From Triticum aestivum (Eukaryota; Streptophyta; Magnoliopsida; Poales; Poaceae): DNA of 64,000 nucleotides. Under the pieces are notes generated by a model. It was not told the DNA's origin. It was given only the letters and a program-made list of their open reading frames with translations, and ran no database searches. Below are positions 10,577 through 20,875 of this stretch, piece after piece. Numbering within the stretch: the first letter of the stretch is position 1; every line of letters begins with the position of its first letter. The stretch spans positions 556,697,948-556,761,947 of the forward strand of contig NC_057802.1 of assembly GCF_018294505.1 (NCBI RefSeq), read 5' to 3'. Made by a program: the position numbers and the translations under genes.

Positions 10577-10935
10577 AGGCACTTCCTTGCCCGCGAAGAT
10601 GTAGCTGGTGGGTCCCAGCAGTCAGGGGGCGAATCATTTTTTTTTGCCCGGACGCACTTCCTTGCGTGCGAAGGCGTAGCTGCTAGGTCCCAACAGTCGG
10701 GGGGCGAATCGTTTTTTTGCCCGGACGCACTTCCTTGCGTGCGAAGGTGTAGCTGGTGGGTCCCAGCAGTCGGGGGGTGAATCGTTTTTTTGGACGCACT
10801 TCCTTGCGTGCGAAGATGTAGCTGGTGGGTCCCAGCAGTCAGGGGGGCGAATCGTTTTTTTTTCGGACGCACTTCCTTGCGTGCGAAGATGTAGCTCGTG
10901 GGTCCCAGCAGTCAAGGGGCGAATCATTTTTTTCG
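10577..10935. repeat. 69-78-bp tandem repeat, five copies
   Basis: CACTTCCTTGCGTGCGAAG recurs at about 10577, 10650, 10728, 10797 and 10869, followed by GGTGGGTCCCAGCAGTC and a T run. Diverged single copies lie further right (about 10940-11045 and 12548-12610), so the family is dispersed through T1. Confidence 0.9.
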
Positions 10936-12820
10936 CGAAATACGGTGGCCCGTCCGGTGGGTCCCCGCTGTCAGGTGGAGGAATAATTATTTTGCGCGTA
11001 ATAAGGAGGCACTTCCTTGCTGCAGCCGTGGACCCAGCTGTCAGCCTCTCCACGTACAGTCCATGTCCGATGGAAGCCGTTCCTTCACCACGTTGACCAC
11101 GCCGCGCCGAGAGCACCAGGGCGGTGGACGACGGCGAGGCCTAGGAAGGGGACGACGCGGAGCCGGGGAAGACGCGGTAGTGGATGCACACGCGGAGAGG
11201 AGTACGAGGGTTCACTTGTTCGGCTGCGTTGCCGTCACCGCAGAATAACAGGGGGTGTGGGTGAGTGGAGGGATGGCCTTGCCAGCGGTGGGAGTAGTAG
11301 GGGGCGGTGAGGCCTTCACGGCAGCAGAGCCGGCCACGGGAGGCAGGAGCAGGCGGCACGACCGGCGCTGCTTTGGGCGGCTGGAGCAAGAAGACCAGAG
11401 GTAGAAGAAGCACGACGGCCGTTGGATGGACATAGTACGGTCACTGCAGCTAGAATCGTTTATATTGACTAAGTTGACAAAGCCCTTGGTGCGTCAACTT
11501 AGTAGGCCCACAGGTCAGCTTCCGAAACGGTGCGCCCCAGATGTCAGTGGGAGGAATCATTTTTTGGGCGGGTGAAGCTAGAATATCCGAGATTGAAGAA
11601 GAAGCACGGCATCCGTTGGATGGACATCCAACGGCCACTGCTGCTAGAACCGTGTGTTGACTATAAGTTGACAAAGCCTTGCATACGCGTCAACTCTGTT
11701 TTTTAGGGGACGCGTCAACTTAGTAAGGCCAGAAGTGTGTGGTAGAGAACTTATAGCCCATGTGAGATTTGTAAGAATGTTTAGCCCATTTTTGAATTCT
11801 AATGGAATTTAGTACAGCCCATTTACAGTTTGTTAAAAGTACAGCCCATTTCAACCAACCGTTCAAAACAGAATTCAATAAAATACAATTAATAAATCCC
11901 GAAATTTCTAGTCAGATTAAGTACAATTTCAATATAAATTATATTACGTAAAAATCCAACGAAATATTGCGCTCGCAACAATTAATGAAATTAAAATTTT
12001 CAATATCCAAAAATAATATTTTATAAAGTAATCACGTGTTTGGTGCATTTTTTTATAGTTACTGCCCAGTTTTTATAATTACATCCCATTTATTATTTCT
12101 TAAAGCCCATTTTCTTGTTAAGCCTAATGCATCGCTCCTAGGAAAGATTTGCAGCCCAGCGGGGCGGAGAATAACAACTTGACCTTGCCTGGGTATTCCT
12201 AAAAAAAAGTATAGCTGGGCTAGCCATTTTCAGCTTGAAAATAATTAATATCTGGGCTGGATATCTGGCCTGGGCTAGACGGGCCACAGCCCGCCCAGTT
12301 AATACCTGCAGCGATGTTTTCGTTGTTGTTCAGAGGAGAAAAATTAATATCTGGGCTAAACATCGAAAAACTCTGCAGTGCTCACACCTCAAAAACACAA
12401 ATACTGCTCGAGCTGCTTGGTCCCAGCTGTCGGCCGCTTCTTGTGCAATTCTCTCGTTTATTGACTACTACATAGGTTGAAAATGGTGTGGGACCGTGAT
12501 GTCAGGAAACCAGGAGGAAGCAAAATAAATTATAGTTATATATATATATATAATAAGGAGGCACTTGCATACGTGAGGCTATGGACCTGGTGGGTCCCCA
12601 TTGTCATCCTCTCCAAGTAAAGTCATCTCCTCGCCCGCGCGCGCTTTCCGCCCGAAACAGTCAGCGCCGCCCGCCCCGCTTCCCGGTGCAGGCGATTGCT
12701 CCGCCTTCAAACGACACAAGTGTCGTCCGTCCATCCATCTGCCACCCACATTAATGATACGTGGTTGCCGAGGCGGCTACTCCGGCGGCACACGTCCGTC
12801 CCTCCGCCCGCCCACCATTG
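10936..12820. other. T1 left arm: diverged repeats and GCCCAT-motif region
   Basis: No protein gene is supported. A GC-rich stretch (11040-11430) has open frames on both strands without recognisable content. At 11455-11720 a block containing GTTGACAAAGCC and GCGTCAACTTAGTA is duplicated. From 11745 to 12130 the word AGCCCATTT is repeated in AT-rich DNA, the complement of the AATGGGC words near the right end of T1. Confidence 0.5.
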
Positions 12821-12830
12821 CTATATAAAC
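12821..12830 (+). promoter_or_regulatory. TATA box upstream of the 12902 gene
   Basis: CTATATAAAC lies 81 bp before the ATG at 12902, in a GC-rich, CpG-rich region, a spacing normal for a plant promoter with a short leader. Confidence 0.65.
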
Positions 12831-12901
12831 TGCTGCGCCGGCCATAGCCGCAGTCGTCCGCATACGTTCCCTTTCTCCTGTCCACACCACTACTGCCCAC
12901 C

Positions 12902-13456
12902 ATGGCTTCCTCGCGCTCCAACGCTCTTCGGGATGGGCGAACGACGGAGCACAAGGAGATGGCAGCCATTGCTGCCGACCGGCTGGCCGGCAGGCAGCCG
13001 GAGGACGACGACGTCCCAATGGAGAATATGGTAGTCGACGATCTGGCGCCAACCCCCTCCTCCGCGCCATCCTCGCCGGTGCATTGCACCATGACCATCG
13101 GCAAGGCCCGTGCCCAATATAAGGACAGGGTGAGGCAGATGCGTGAAGAGCAGTTCCGGGAGGCGCAGGCTAACGCCGCCTACAACCACCATCTCCTCCA
13201 GGGGCACCTGCAGGCGGAGGAGCAGATCGCCGCGGAGCGGGCGGAGCAGGAGGGGCTGCTCGACTCGTACCGCTCCGCCCACAAGGGCCGCCTCGAGCGC
13301 TGGTGGTACCGCATGCGGGTGGCGGAGGCTGCGGCCGCCTACAAAGAGGCTAGAAAAGAGGGCGATGAAGCGGGCGAGGCGCTGTTTGGCGAGACCGAGG
13401 ACAAGGCAGAGGACAATGCCGGCTCTGACGAGTCCCCGCTCTGCTGGCGTCGATGA
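12902..13456 (+). CDS. Unknown 184-residue Ala/Glu-rich protein gene inside T1
   Basis: The ATG is in a strong plant context (CACCATGGCT) and is preceded by a TATA box at 12821. The protein is unrecognised. Its N-terminus is polar, followed by an acidic-hydrophobic segment (DDVPMENMVVDDL, about 38-50). From about residue 65 it has a long Arg/Glu/Ala-rich part with probable coiled-coil character (REEQFREAQ, AEEQIAAERAEQE). The C-terminus enters the first unit of a repeat (EDNAGSDESP) that continues downstream in another frame, so the original protein was probably longer and a frameshift created the present stop. GC content and codon use are high and unlike the AT-rich surroundings. It could be a captured host gene fragment or an element gene; no function is proposed. 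Confidence 0.5.
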   Translation: MASSRSNALRDGRTTEHKEMAAIAADRLAGRQPEDDDVPMENMVVDDLAPTPSSAPSSPVHCTMTIGKARAQYKDRVRQMREEQFREAQANAAYNHHLLQGHLQAEEQIAAERAEQEGLLDSYRSAHKGRLERWWYRMRVAEAAAAYKEARKEGDEAGEALFGETEDKAEDNAGSDESPLCWRR

Positions 13457-13690
13457 GGCCCTGCGACGCCAACAATGAGGCAGAGGACACCGCCGGCTCC
13501 ACCGAGGCCCCACCCCGCCAACAACGAGGCAGAGGACATCGCCAGCTCAGCCGAGGCCCCACCCTGCCGGCAACTTGGGGGGGTGGGGATTTCCACCGCT
13601 CCACTGAGGCGCCGCCCGCCGGCAACGAGACGGAGGACATCGCTGGCTCCGCTGAGGCCCCGCCCCGCTGCCAACAAGGCCGCGCCACAC
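13406..13690 (+). repeat. Coding-type tandem repeat following the 12902 gene
   Basis: Four diverged units of about 60-70 bp encode, in shifting frames, EAEDxAGSxEAPP-like peptides. They extend the last unit of the upstream open frame, which suggests a repeat-bearing C-terminus broken by frameshifts. Confidence 0.65.
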
Positions 13691-13699
13691 AGAAAACGA

Positions 13700-14211
13700 G
13701 GAAGAGTAGAACACAGTAGGTCGCCGCCGCTCGGGTCCAAGTAAGGCCACCGCTGCTACCCTCCGGTTGAAGCCAAGCTAGGCGGGTTGACCATTGACGG
13801 CCGGTTAGCTTCTTGGTGGCGACGTGGAGTCGGATAGCTACGCTGGAGAAGAACGCTGCTTCTACTTAACTGCTGGTGCAGTTGGCTGACTGACACGTGG
13901 GCCCAACAGGCCACATGTCAGTTACGCGACTGCACCTGCAGTTAAGTCACTGAAGCTTCTGTTCGGCTCAGCGGGACACAGGTGGGTAGCTTCGGTTAAT
14001 TAATTATACTTCCAGCGCACCCCTTTTTAGTTGAAGAATGTATGAAGTGTAATGAAATCCGGCATGTTTATATGAAATCTGACCGTGTATGAATGAATTT
14101 ATTTCGATTAGTTCGAATTCCTGTATCACTGGCATTGGATGAACATGCAAAACAATACGTACTAGCATTATTCCTAGGGTGATCACCTCGTTTGCAGCAG
14201 TTTCACATGTA
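13700..14211. other. Non-coding stretch with an inverted repeat
   Basis: No gene was recognised. An inverted repeat with arms of about 45 bp lies at 13858-13960: the left arm (CTTAACTGCTGGTGCAGT...) pairs with the right arm (...CTGCACCTGCAGTTAAG). The loop is GGGCCCAACAGG-like. It resembles a foldback MITE remnant; no clear TSD was found. Confidence 0.55.
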
Positions 14212-14338
14212 CTCCCTCCGGTCCTTTCTAGTCGTGCATACATGTTTTGTATGTAGTCAAAGTATCTCTACTTTGACCAATCTTATACAAAAAAGTATGC
14301 ACTTTCACAATGTGCGAAGTAAAAAGGAACAGAAGGAG
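14212..14338. mobile_element. Stowaway-type MITE
   Basis: It starts CTCCCTCCGGTCCTTTCTAG and ends in AGAAGGAG after AAAGGAAC, with TA at 14210-14211 and 14339-14340. The arms also share GTATGCAC-like internal pairs. It is diverged at the right end. Confidence 0.8.
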
Positions 14339-14691
14339 TACAAAGAGTTTGAGCAGCTTTTTAGCGTTTCTGTACATTGCAATCAAACACACAGGCCTGG
14401 CAATTCATAGAGAACATTCAAAACAATCGATGATTATGCATCTCAGCGACTCACATGTCAGAGGCAATATTTACTTCACAACTAAAGAATAAAGAAAAAA
14501 TTGATCGACGCTGCTGACAGCAAAGGGCGTCCCAATCGAAAATATCAGAATGCCTACGATTGTGGAATGGGCAGGGTTTGCCATCAGTTCGGACATTGAC
14601 ATGGCACCTCGTGCTAAATAAACCAACTGTTCTTTTTATGCAGTTCCACCAAAATCAACCAAATTCGCGCGTAGCTTGTATGATTTCGCCC

Positions 14692-16260
14692 TTATATGTT
14701 GCAACGCCTTGAACTTATCGGCACCTCCTTTCTTGTGGTGGAAATGAATGATTCGATGTATTCATGAACATTTTGTGCAGTTCCCATTGAAATCAAGCTG
14801 AGCACCCCTGTTTGCACAAATACAAAAAAGTGATTAGTATAAAGCAAACTGTACTATGAATTGACAGTTTCAATAGGCACATACATGGTCCATGTAGAGC
14901 ACACTTTTAGAAAAATGGAACTCACCAGAAAGAATCCTAGAACAACATTGTACTCGCGCATCACAGCAAAAAAATGGAGATTTGTCAGTCCTTCTGAGCT
15001 GAAGTTAGTTTGGTCTTGTGGGGAGTAATGTAACCATCCTTCAACTGCTCCTTCTGATGAGAAGATAGACAGGGCTTCTTCATCCTGGCATAATCGGAAC
15101 TAGTCACTTCACGTACTCCATATTCTTCTTCAGAGGAAGATGATCCTGTTGTGCAAAGACAAGAGGACTACTAAATGCTAGCATCCCTGTTTGCTCGAAA
15201 AAAGGAAAGGAAATATTTAAAACAGCACAGATGAAGCACTTCTCAAGGACAATACCACTTTTTCATGACAGTATCTAAATAGTAGCACAACACCAATAGA
15301 GATGACAAAGCTCAATCATATGGATGAAATCAGTGGGCGAGTACCAACCTTTGTCAGGAGGCTTATTGTGTAGAGCATACAGATGAAGCACTTCTTCGGA
15401 ACCATCTGTTGCTATCTACGGTGGTGGCCATGCTTACTATATACTCCTCGATTAGTTTAATGTTTCCAACATCTTCTTGTGCAGTTCCACTAAAATATAT
15501 GGTATCTTCAAAGAAGATCCCTGTTTGCACAAGTAGAGATAATTACATATTACATTAAGAGTGGCATCAAATCAGTGGCAAAACAATTGCTCGTTCCAGC
15601 CATAGCAATAAATTAAGATGCAAAACTATATCATTACTTGTGTCATCACAGTTCCAGTGCTTCATTACAGCACCGGGAGTTGATTTTTGTTTTTCTTCCG
15701 CTTGTTCTCCCCCTTCATCACTTGGTTCAATAACAGACAAGCTTCGCCTTCAATGTAAGATTTGGCATGTCAATTAGGGAGCACAAGTATAGTACTAAAC
15801 TTAATTTTCTGATGAAAGTGGCAAAATACAGGCCAGCAGTTGTGAAATATCCTTATCTTACCTCAATGGGATATTACGGTGCACATACAGATTGGAAGTC
15901 TTGTCTCCATTTGTGCAGTTCACTAAAATCAAGCAACATTATCGTACAAGTAGCACAACATATGAAAGCACACTGCAGAATCATGTGAAAGAAGGCTAGT
16001 ACTGACCTCTCATGATGCGGAATTCAAACAACTCACAAGAAGAAGATCTGAACCAAATTCGCCTTAACGGATAGGAAGTAAGATCTCCTCTTGTGCAGTT
16101 CCACTAAGATCAAGCAATCAAGCAACGTTGTCGGTGTGACATTTTGGTTGAACTGCACAAAACACTCTTAAAACAAAAGTGTTTTGTGCAGTGCAACAAA
16201 AGGTCACAATGGCAACGAGGTGAAGTAGATAACCCTGTTTACACAAAGGTGCAAAGGAAA
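14692..16260 (-). pseudogene. Minus-strand gene region of T1 with repeated GTAQ exons
   Basis: Several short minus-strand exons share a core reading DF-G-TAQ. Clear cases: exon 14807-14692, preceded by GCAAACAG at its acceptor, encoding AQLDFNGTAQ and running to TAA; and exon 15520-15438 with the same type of acceptor, encoding YFSGTAQEDV and ending before GTAAGC. More decayed copies lie near 15893-15940, 16093-16125 and 16170-16232; another at 14630-14670, beyond the TAA, has a stop inside the core. All keep TTGTGCAGTTCCAC-like DNA on the plus strand and most keep the acceptor context CCTGTTTGCAC. No family was recognised. The region looks like a T1-internal gene whose central exon multiplied. 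Confidence 0.55.
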
Positions 16261-16470
16261 CAATTAGTGGTCAATAACGGTGGATGACACAGAAGCCAAC
16301 AAAAAGAAGCATCTACCTTATCTAAATGGGAAAGAAAGCAAGACAGTAGCATTTCTCAAACGGTGGCATTGATTAATATTAACATAGAGATTATATTAAC
16401 AATAAAATTCGTTAAACATGTAATTTGCTTTTAACTGTGGCATTGCATCAATTTTCCAGCGGCATTATTA
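16261..16470. other. AT-rich non-coding sequence
   Basis: Nothing recognisable between the last GTAQ exon copy and the Tourist-like MITE. Confidence 0.4.
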
Positions 16471-16780
16471 GAGGGTGTTTGTTTACAGGGACATTTTGGT
16501 GTAGGGACTAAAAAACTCCGTGTCAGTCCCATCTATACCAAACAGGAGGGACTTTTAGGGACTAAAAGTGGGCATTTGGGACTAAAGAAAGAAGACCCCG
16601 AGGGAGTCTTTTTGGGACTTTTTCCAACAGTTGCCCCTGCCACGCATCGCACCTTGTCTCTATTAGTTCATTACTAGGGGTAACATGGTCTTTTAGCATG
16701 TCATTTAATAACCTCTAGTCCATGTTTAGTCCCTGGAACCAAGCAGGTAGGGACTAGGGAGTTTTTAACCAAACAGGGCC
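16471..16780. mobile_element. Tourist-like (PIF/Harbinger-type) MITE, 310 bp
   Basis: The left end GAGGGTGTTTGTTT pairs with the right end AACCAAACAGGGCC, and TTA is duplicated at 16468-16470 and 16781-16783. The inside repeats GGGACTAAAA words in both orientations. TSD size and sequence fit the Tourist type. Confidence 0.88.
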
Positions 16781-16989
16781 TTAGATTAACAACAGCTAAT
16801 GAGTTGCACGGGACAGTGGACGCACCAGCACCATGTGCATCTACCGATGTACTGTGGTCATGCACAGTCTGTTGCAACAAAGAACAAACAACCAAGGAGC
16901 ATATTTGTGTTGGTCCCAGTTTTGTTATCTTTAGACACCTTTTCCTATGTGAGCGCAGCAAATCTAGTCCTGCTCAAACTCTACAGCCT

Positions 16990-17247
16990 TGTCCCTTCCT
17001 TTCCTTTTTGAACTAGTACTTTCGCCCCTTCCTTTCCTCTTTGAACCACGTCCTAGATTTATGCGATACAACTTTCCCCACTACTTTCCCCCATTCCTTT
17101 CCTCTTTGAACCACGTCCTAGATTCATGCTATACAACTTTCCCCCTTCATTTCCTCTTTGAACCACGTCCTAGATTCATGCTATATACAACTTTTCCCAC
17201 TACTTTCCCCCACTCCTTTCCTCTTTGAACCACGTCCTAGATTCATG
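16990..17247. repeat. Tandem repeat, about 55-65 bp unit, four copies
   Basis: The unit contains CCTTTCCTCTTTGAACCACG, then TCCTAGATTCATGCTAT and ACAACTTTCCCC. Copy length varies by an optional ACTACTTTCCCC block. Confidence 0.88.
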
Positions 17248-17289
17248 GTATACATGCAGCTAGAGCAATGCATGTGGAGTAAGTAAATT

Positions 17290-17640
17290 ATACCTTAAGG
17301 TTCTTGGGGCGTGGTTCGGTGGGCGACGGGACGGCGGCGAAGAAGAAGGGGTCGGAGGCCCTCCCGTGCCGCCGCTGGGTGGAAAGTGAACAGCTGCGCC
17401 GGTAGTCCCTCGCCGACGGCGACAGCGTTAAGCCTCCTTCCCTTCCCGGCGGACGGATCCTGCCGGCTCTTTGAGCAGCAGTGAGGGGAGAGAGAGGCCA
17501 ACGAAGTCTTGTTTAGATCTGGAGAGGGCGAGAGAGTGTGAAGAGAGCAACTACAAGCGCTGAGGCTCCAGCGGGAGAGGGCGAGAGAGTGTGAAGAGAG
17601 CAACTACAAGCGCTGAGGCTCCAGCGTCTATATATATACT
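17290..17640 (-). promoter_or_regulatory. Promoter and first exon, copy 1, of the minus-strand T1 gene
   Basis: On the minus strand a TATA-like run (17628-17639, complement GTATATATATAG) is followed by a 53-bp direct duplication (17574-17626 and 17521-17573). A GC-rich exon follows, ending AAG before GTATAATT at about 17303. The exon is homologous to the one at 20098-20440: both share the CTCTTCACACTCTCTCG leader and an NAVAVGEG / DAVAVADGE peptide. Being followed downstream by the GTAQ exons, it is the likely start of that gene. No protein family was recognised. Confidence 0.5.
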
Positions 17641-18826
17641 GGAGAGAGAGTGTGAAGCGTGCAAACCCTAGAAAACATTTTGACCAGTCAAAGAATCCTC
17701 CTGGCACAAATTATGCTCAAGTGTAGTTATCGAACCTGAGACCTCAAGTTTGATGAGCGAACAGGCTAACCAGCTACACAACCCTCCCGTTATGTTCAAC
17801 GAGAGGGAAATAACCTTTTATACATTCCTGCATTCGTGTGACAAGCATGCCGTGTTTTTTTGTGTGTGTGGGAGTCATTGGGATTTCAATCATAATCGTG
17901 TCATGTGGCTTTGGTGGTAAGGCTATCCACAGTGGTGCAGAAATAATGCAGCCTTAGTCACCTTACCTCTCTCCACGTAGTACGTTGGGTCCCACCAGTC
18001 AGAGGGTGAAACAAACAAATTAATAAGAAAAATTAAAAGTGCCAGTGGTGTATCTTACCTCACACATCTCACTACTGCTCGGGAACACTGTCCAATTGAT
18101 CCCTCTGTTCGCTCACATACTATTTTAAGTGAATCCTTATTATAACATGCACACAAATTTTGGGCACTTGTATTCGACTTAAGTCAGTGTGCCACCGTAT
18201 CTCGTATACTTACTACTCCCTCCGTCTAGGTGTAATAATTCACGTTAGAAGGTGCAACGGGACCAAGGTGCGTGTGTGTGTGTGTGTTTAACAGCATGTG
18301 TGTGTTAGAGAGAGCGGCAGATCGACCTAATCCTACAGAGAGATGTTGTGTAGTGTATGATTTTAGCCGCGAGAGTCGGTGCATCCTCTCGTTTCCGGGC
18401 GTGTCCGGTAGGGACATGCGGACAGCTGCCACGCCCGCTCCTGACCAGCCTGGCCCACCCAAAGCCCCTCCATCGCCCGCACGCGCTTCCCGCCCGAAAC
18501 GGTCAGCGCCGCTCCAAAGAATCGGTGCCGCATTCATGCCCGGGCAGAGCGGACGCGACCTCTCACTGGCGCAAGAGTGATGGTTGCTTCGTCCGTCCAA
18601 CTTACTGCTGGGTCTATGTGATTTGACGGCTCATTGGTCTTTATTACTGAGGTGGTAGGACTACTGGATGTCCCACGCTTTCGGCGAAAGGAGGTACTAC
18701 TACTAGATTACAATTTTCTCCATTCTTACAGCGGAGGCGTGCAAGAGCAGTGAAAACACGCAGGCTCAGTGATTACATGGCCCACCTCACACTATCACCG
18801 TGCGACACCTAACTCTTTACATAGTA
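17641..18826. other. Non-coding stretch with repeat fragments
   Basis: No gene. It contains a dispersed copy of the GTTGGGTCCCACCAGTC repeat (about 17990) and one end of a Stowaway-type MITE (CTCCCTCCGTCTAGG near 18215) without a matching partner. A GTGTGTGTGT run lies near 18275. A GC-rich block at 18470-18515 nearly matches the promoter-side block at 12628-12672. Confidence 0.5.
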
Positions 18827-19461
18827 CTCCCTCTGTTCCTAAATATTACTAGATGAGTCCCCGCGCGTTGCCGCGGAACATCGGTATATCTCTCTGCGCA
18901 AAATTATCGATTTCATAGAACTAAAAAAACTCTATAACCGCATGACAAATGTGGTAGGCAAACTAAATAAACTCCCATCATCATTTAGATCATCCCACGT
19001 AAGGAAAAAAGATCAGCCAACTCCTACTGCATAATGGGATTATATTTTTCTTTTTGACAAGTTAATGGGACTTAAAAGCTCACTTACATGCATGCTACCG
19101 GTGCATGCTTGCATGCAGACATGTTGATGTGATTTAAAACCCACTCACATGCATGTGCCACGGTACTTCTGCATGCTTGCATGTGGCTTAGTGCGGAGCC
19201 TCTCAACGTCTAGCTCAGACGACTATTATGGACTGATTTACTTCATCTAACGGCTACATCAATATTGATGATGTGGCTCAAGGAGAGGATAGAGAATTCC
19301 TAGTAGTGGGTGCTAGCTATTACTAGTAGATAAGTCTTTGTAGAGATTCCACTACATACGAAACAAAATGAATGAATCTACACTTAAAATGCATCTATAT
19401 ACATCCGCATGTGGTTCATGGTGAAATCTCTACAAAGACTTATATTTAGGAACGGAGGAAG
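18827..19461. mobile_element. Stowaway MITE split by a Helitron
   Basis: The left end CTCCCTCTGTTCCTAAATAT (18827-18848) and the right part (19331-19461, ending TATTTAGGAACGGAGGAAG) are the two arms of one hairpin, with TA at 18825-18826 and 19462-19463. Without the 482-bp insertion it is 153 bp long. TAAGTCTTTGTAGAGATTCC at 19331 pairs with the arm at the right end. Confidence 0.9.
18849..19330 (-). mobile_element. Non-autonomous Helitron (482 bp)
   Basis: On the minus strand it begins TCTACTAG and ends CTAG, preceded by the hairpin CCGCGGCAACGCGCGG located about 10 bp from the 3' end. The flanking host bases are A before and T after, the standard Helitron target. It has no TIR and no TSD, and no Rep/helicase gene. 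The host MITE reads through perfectly when it is removed. Confidence 0.9.
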
Positions 19462-19645
19462 TACTAGTATAGTACGTACTGTAATTTATCAGCGAGATAA
19501 ATTTGTACAATGCTATGAAGCTTCCAGCTTCTGTTACATGTATCTTGCGTCCAAGGTTGCCCGTTGCAACATTTCATCAAATACAAAGGAGACTAACATG
19601 CATGCTATTGCATCTCAATGATTGACAGATCATAGCAAATATGTA

Positions 19646-19743
19646 CTCCCTCCGTTCCAAAATAAGTGTCTCAACTTTGTGCAAACTTTAGTACAAAGTT
19701 GTACTACTACTAAAGTTGACACTTATTTTGGAACAGAGGCAGC
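19646..19743. mobile_element. Stowaway MITE (98 bp)
   Basis: CTCCCTCCGTTCCAAAATAA on the left pairs with TTATTTTGGAACAGAGGCAG on the right, and the inner part (AACTTTGTGCAAAC...) is also self-complementary. TA is at 19644-19645 and 19744-19745. The right end carries small changes. Confidence 0.9.
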
Positions 19744-19789
19744 TAAAGAAAAAAACGATCCATGCAATCCCTAGCCCTTGAACCGTGAA

Positions 19790-20440
19790 CCCTGACCAGG
19801 CTTCAATTTGCTGGCAACGTTCGAGCTTCCTAATAAATGAAGTTTGCAACCTTTTGACCATCGGATCATTTTGTGCAGTTTCACCAAAATCGAGATGAGC
19901 ATCCCTGTGGCAAAGAAATTGAAGAAGCGTGATTAGAATAAGATTACTGGGACTAGTTGATGAGACATAAACTCATCACAAATACAGTACGTAGAAGCCA
20001 GTAGAGGTATGTGCGGGGCAAAGAAGTAGAGAAATATCCACAGGGAGTGATGTGGGCAGCTGGAGCAGTGGTGCAAGCCGGCTGTAAAGGGAGTTGTACC
20101 TAAGGGACGTAGCTCAACCTTGAGGAGGGCGGCGGGAGGCGGCAACTGCCCACGTCGCGGCAGTGAGCAAGGGACGAAGGCAATCTCACCGGCTTTGTGA
20201 GAGAGAACGGCGGGGACCCCTGATCGGGACGTGCCGACAGTGGGTTTTCGCCGTCGGCGACGGCCACCGCATCTACACTAAGCATCCACCCCTTCCCCAA
20301 GCGGACGTGACCTTCCGGGATGTTAGAGATATGGCCACAGTCGTTTTGTGCGAGAGAGTGTGAAGAGAGCAACCCAGCAAGCAACCGTGTAGGCTGGCCC
20401 GTCCTGACTATGTATATAGTGGAGCAGTTTCCTTTTCTCT
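19790..20440 (-). pseudogene. First exon and GTAQ exon, copy 2, of the minus-strand T1 gene
   Basis: On the minus strand a TATA-like ACTATATACAT (about 20409-20419) precedes a leader with CTCTTCACACTCTCTCG and a GC-rich exon. Its ATG lies near 20289, encoding LSVDAVAVADGENPLSA, and the exon ends near 20098 at CCTCAAG before GTTGAG. Further on, an exon beginning at 19904 after CCACAG encodes HLDFGETAQNDPMVKRL, again carrying the TAQ core. This is a second, shorter copy of the arrangement at 17640-14692. It is upstream on the same strand, so one may be a tandem duplicate of the other. Function unknown. Confidence 0.5.
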
Positions 20441-20697
20441 CCATATGAACCTATCATATTGCGTACGTGCCACTGAAGAAAAAAAACTTTATTTATAAAT
20501 GACGCGGCACCTACTACTCGTTCTCCTATAACCTTGTGCTTGGCATCTCCAAAATATTAACCTTGCGATTGGCTCGTCGCCTCTTCGGGAAGTCGAGCAA
20601 TAATGGTAGTGCGGTATATATCGTTCTGGCTATATTAGACCGAATGAATTGCTGCACGTCCACCACGTGGGCGAGGGTCGAGGGGTGAGGGAGAGTG

Positions 20698-20875
20698 CAA
20701 CATACGGAGCAAAATGAGTGAATCTACACTCTAAAATACGTCTATATACATCAGTGTTTGGAGTATGTACTAGTAGTTCATATTGAAATCTACTAAAGGA
20801 CATATATATTCCAAACAATATGATATAATCTCTATAACCAAGGTAGTAGGGACGAAGAGTAAACGAAGGGAGTAG
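20698..20875. mobile_element. Degenerate Stowaway MITE remnant
   Basis: ACATACGGAGCAAAATGAGT and GAATCTACACTCTAAAATAC match the interior of the same MITE family as 19331-19461. The right end is AAACGAAGGGAG, and the left end is missing. Internal insertions and changes are visible. Confidence 0.65.

Noticed and set aside
10387..11116. 160-codon antisense frames
   Set aside because: Translation of the 69-78-bp tandem repeat.
12890..13513. 207-codon antisense frame over the 12902 gene
   Set aside because: The plus-strand frame has a TATA box and start context; the antisense frame follows from high GC.
18200..18240. Complete Stowaway MITE at 18215
   Set aside because: Only one end (CTCCCTCCGTC) is present; no matching second end or paired TA could be found.
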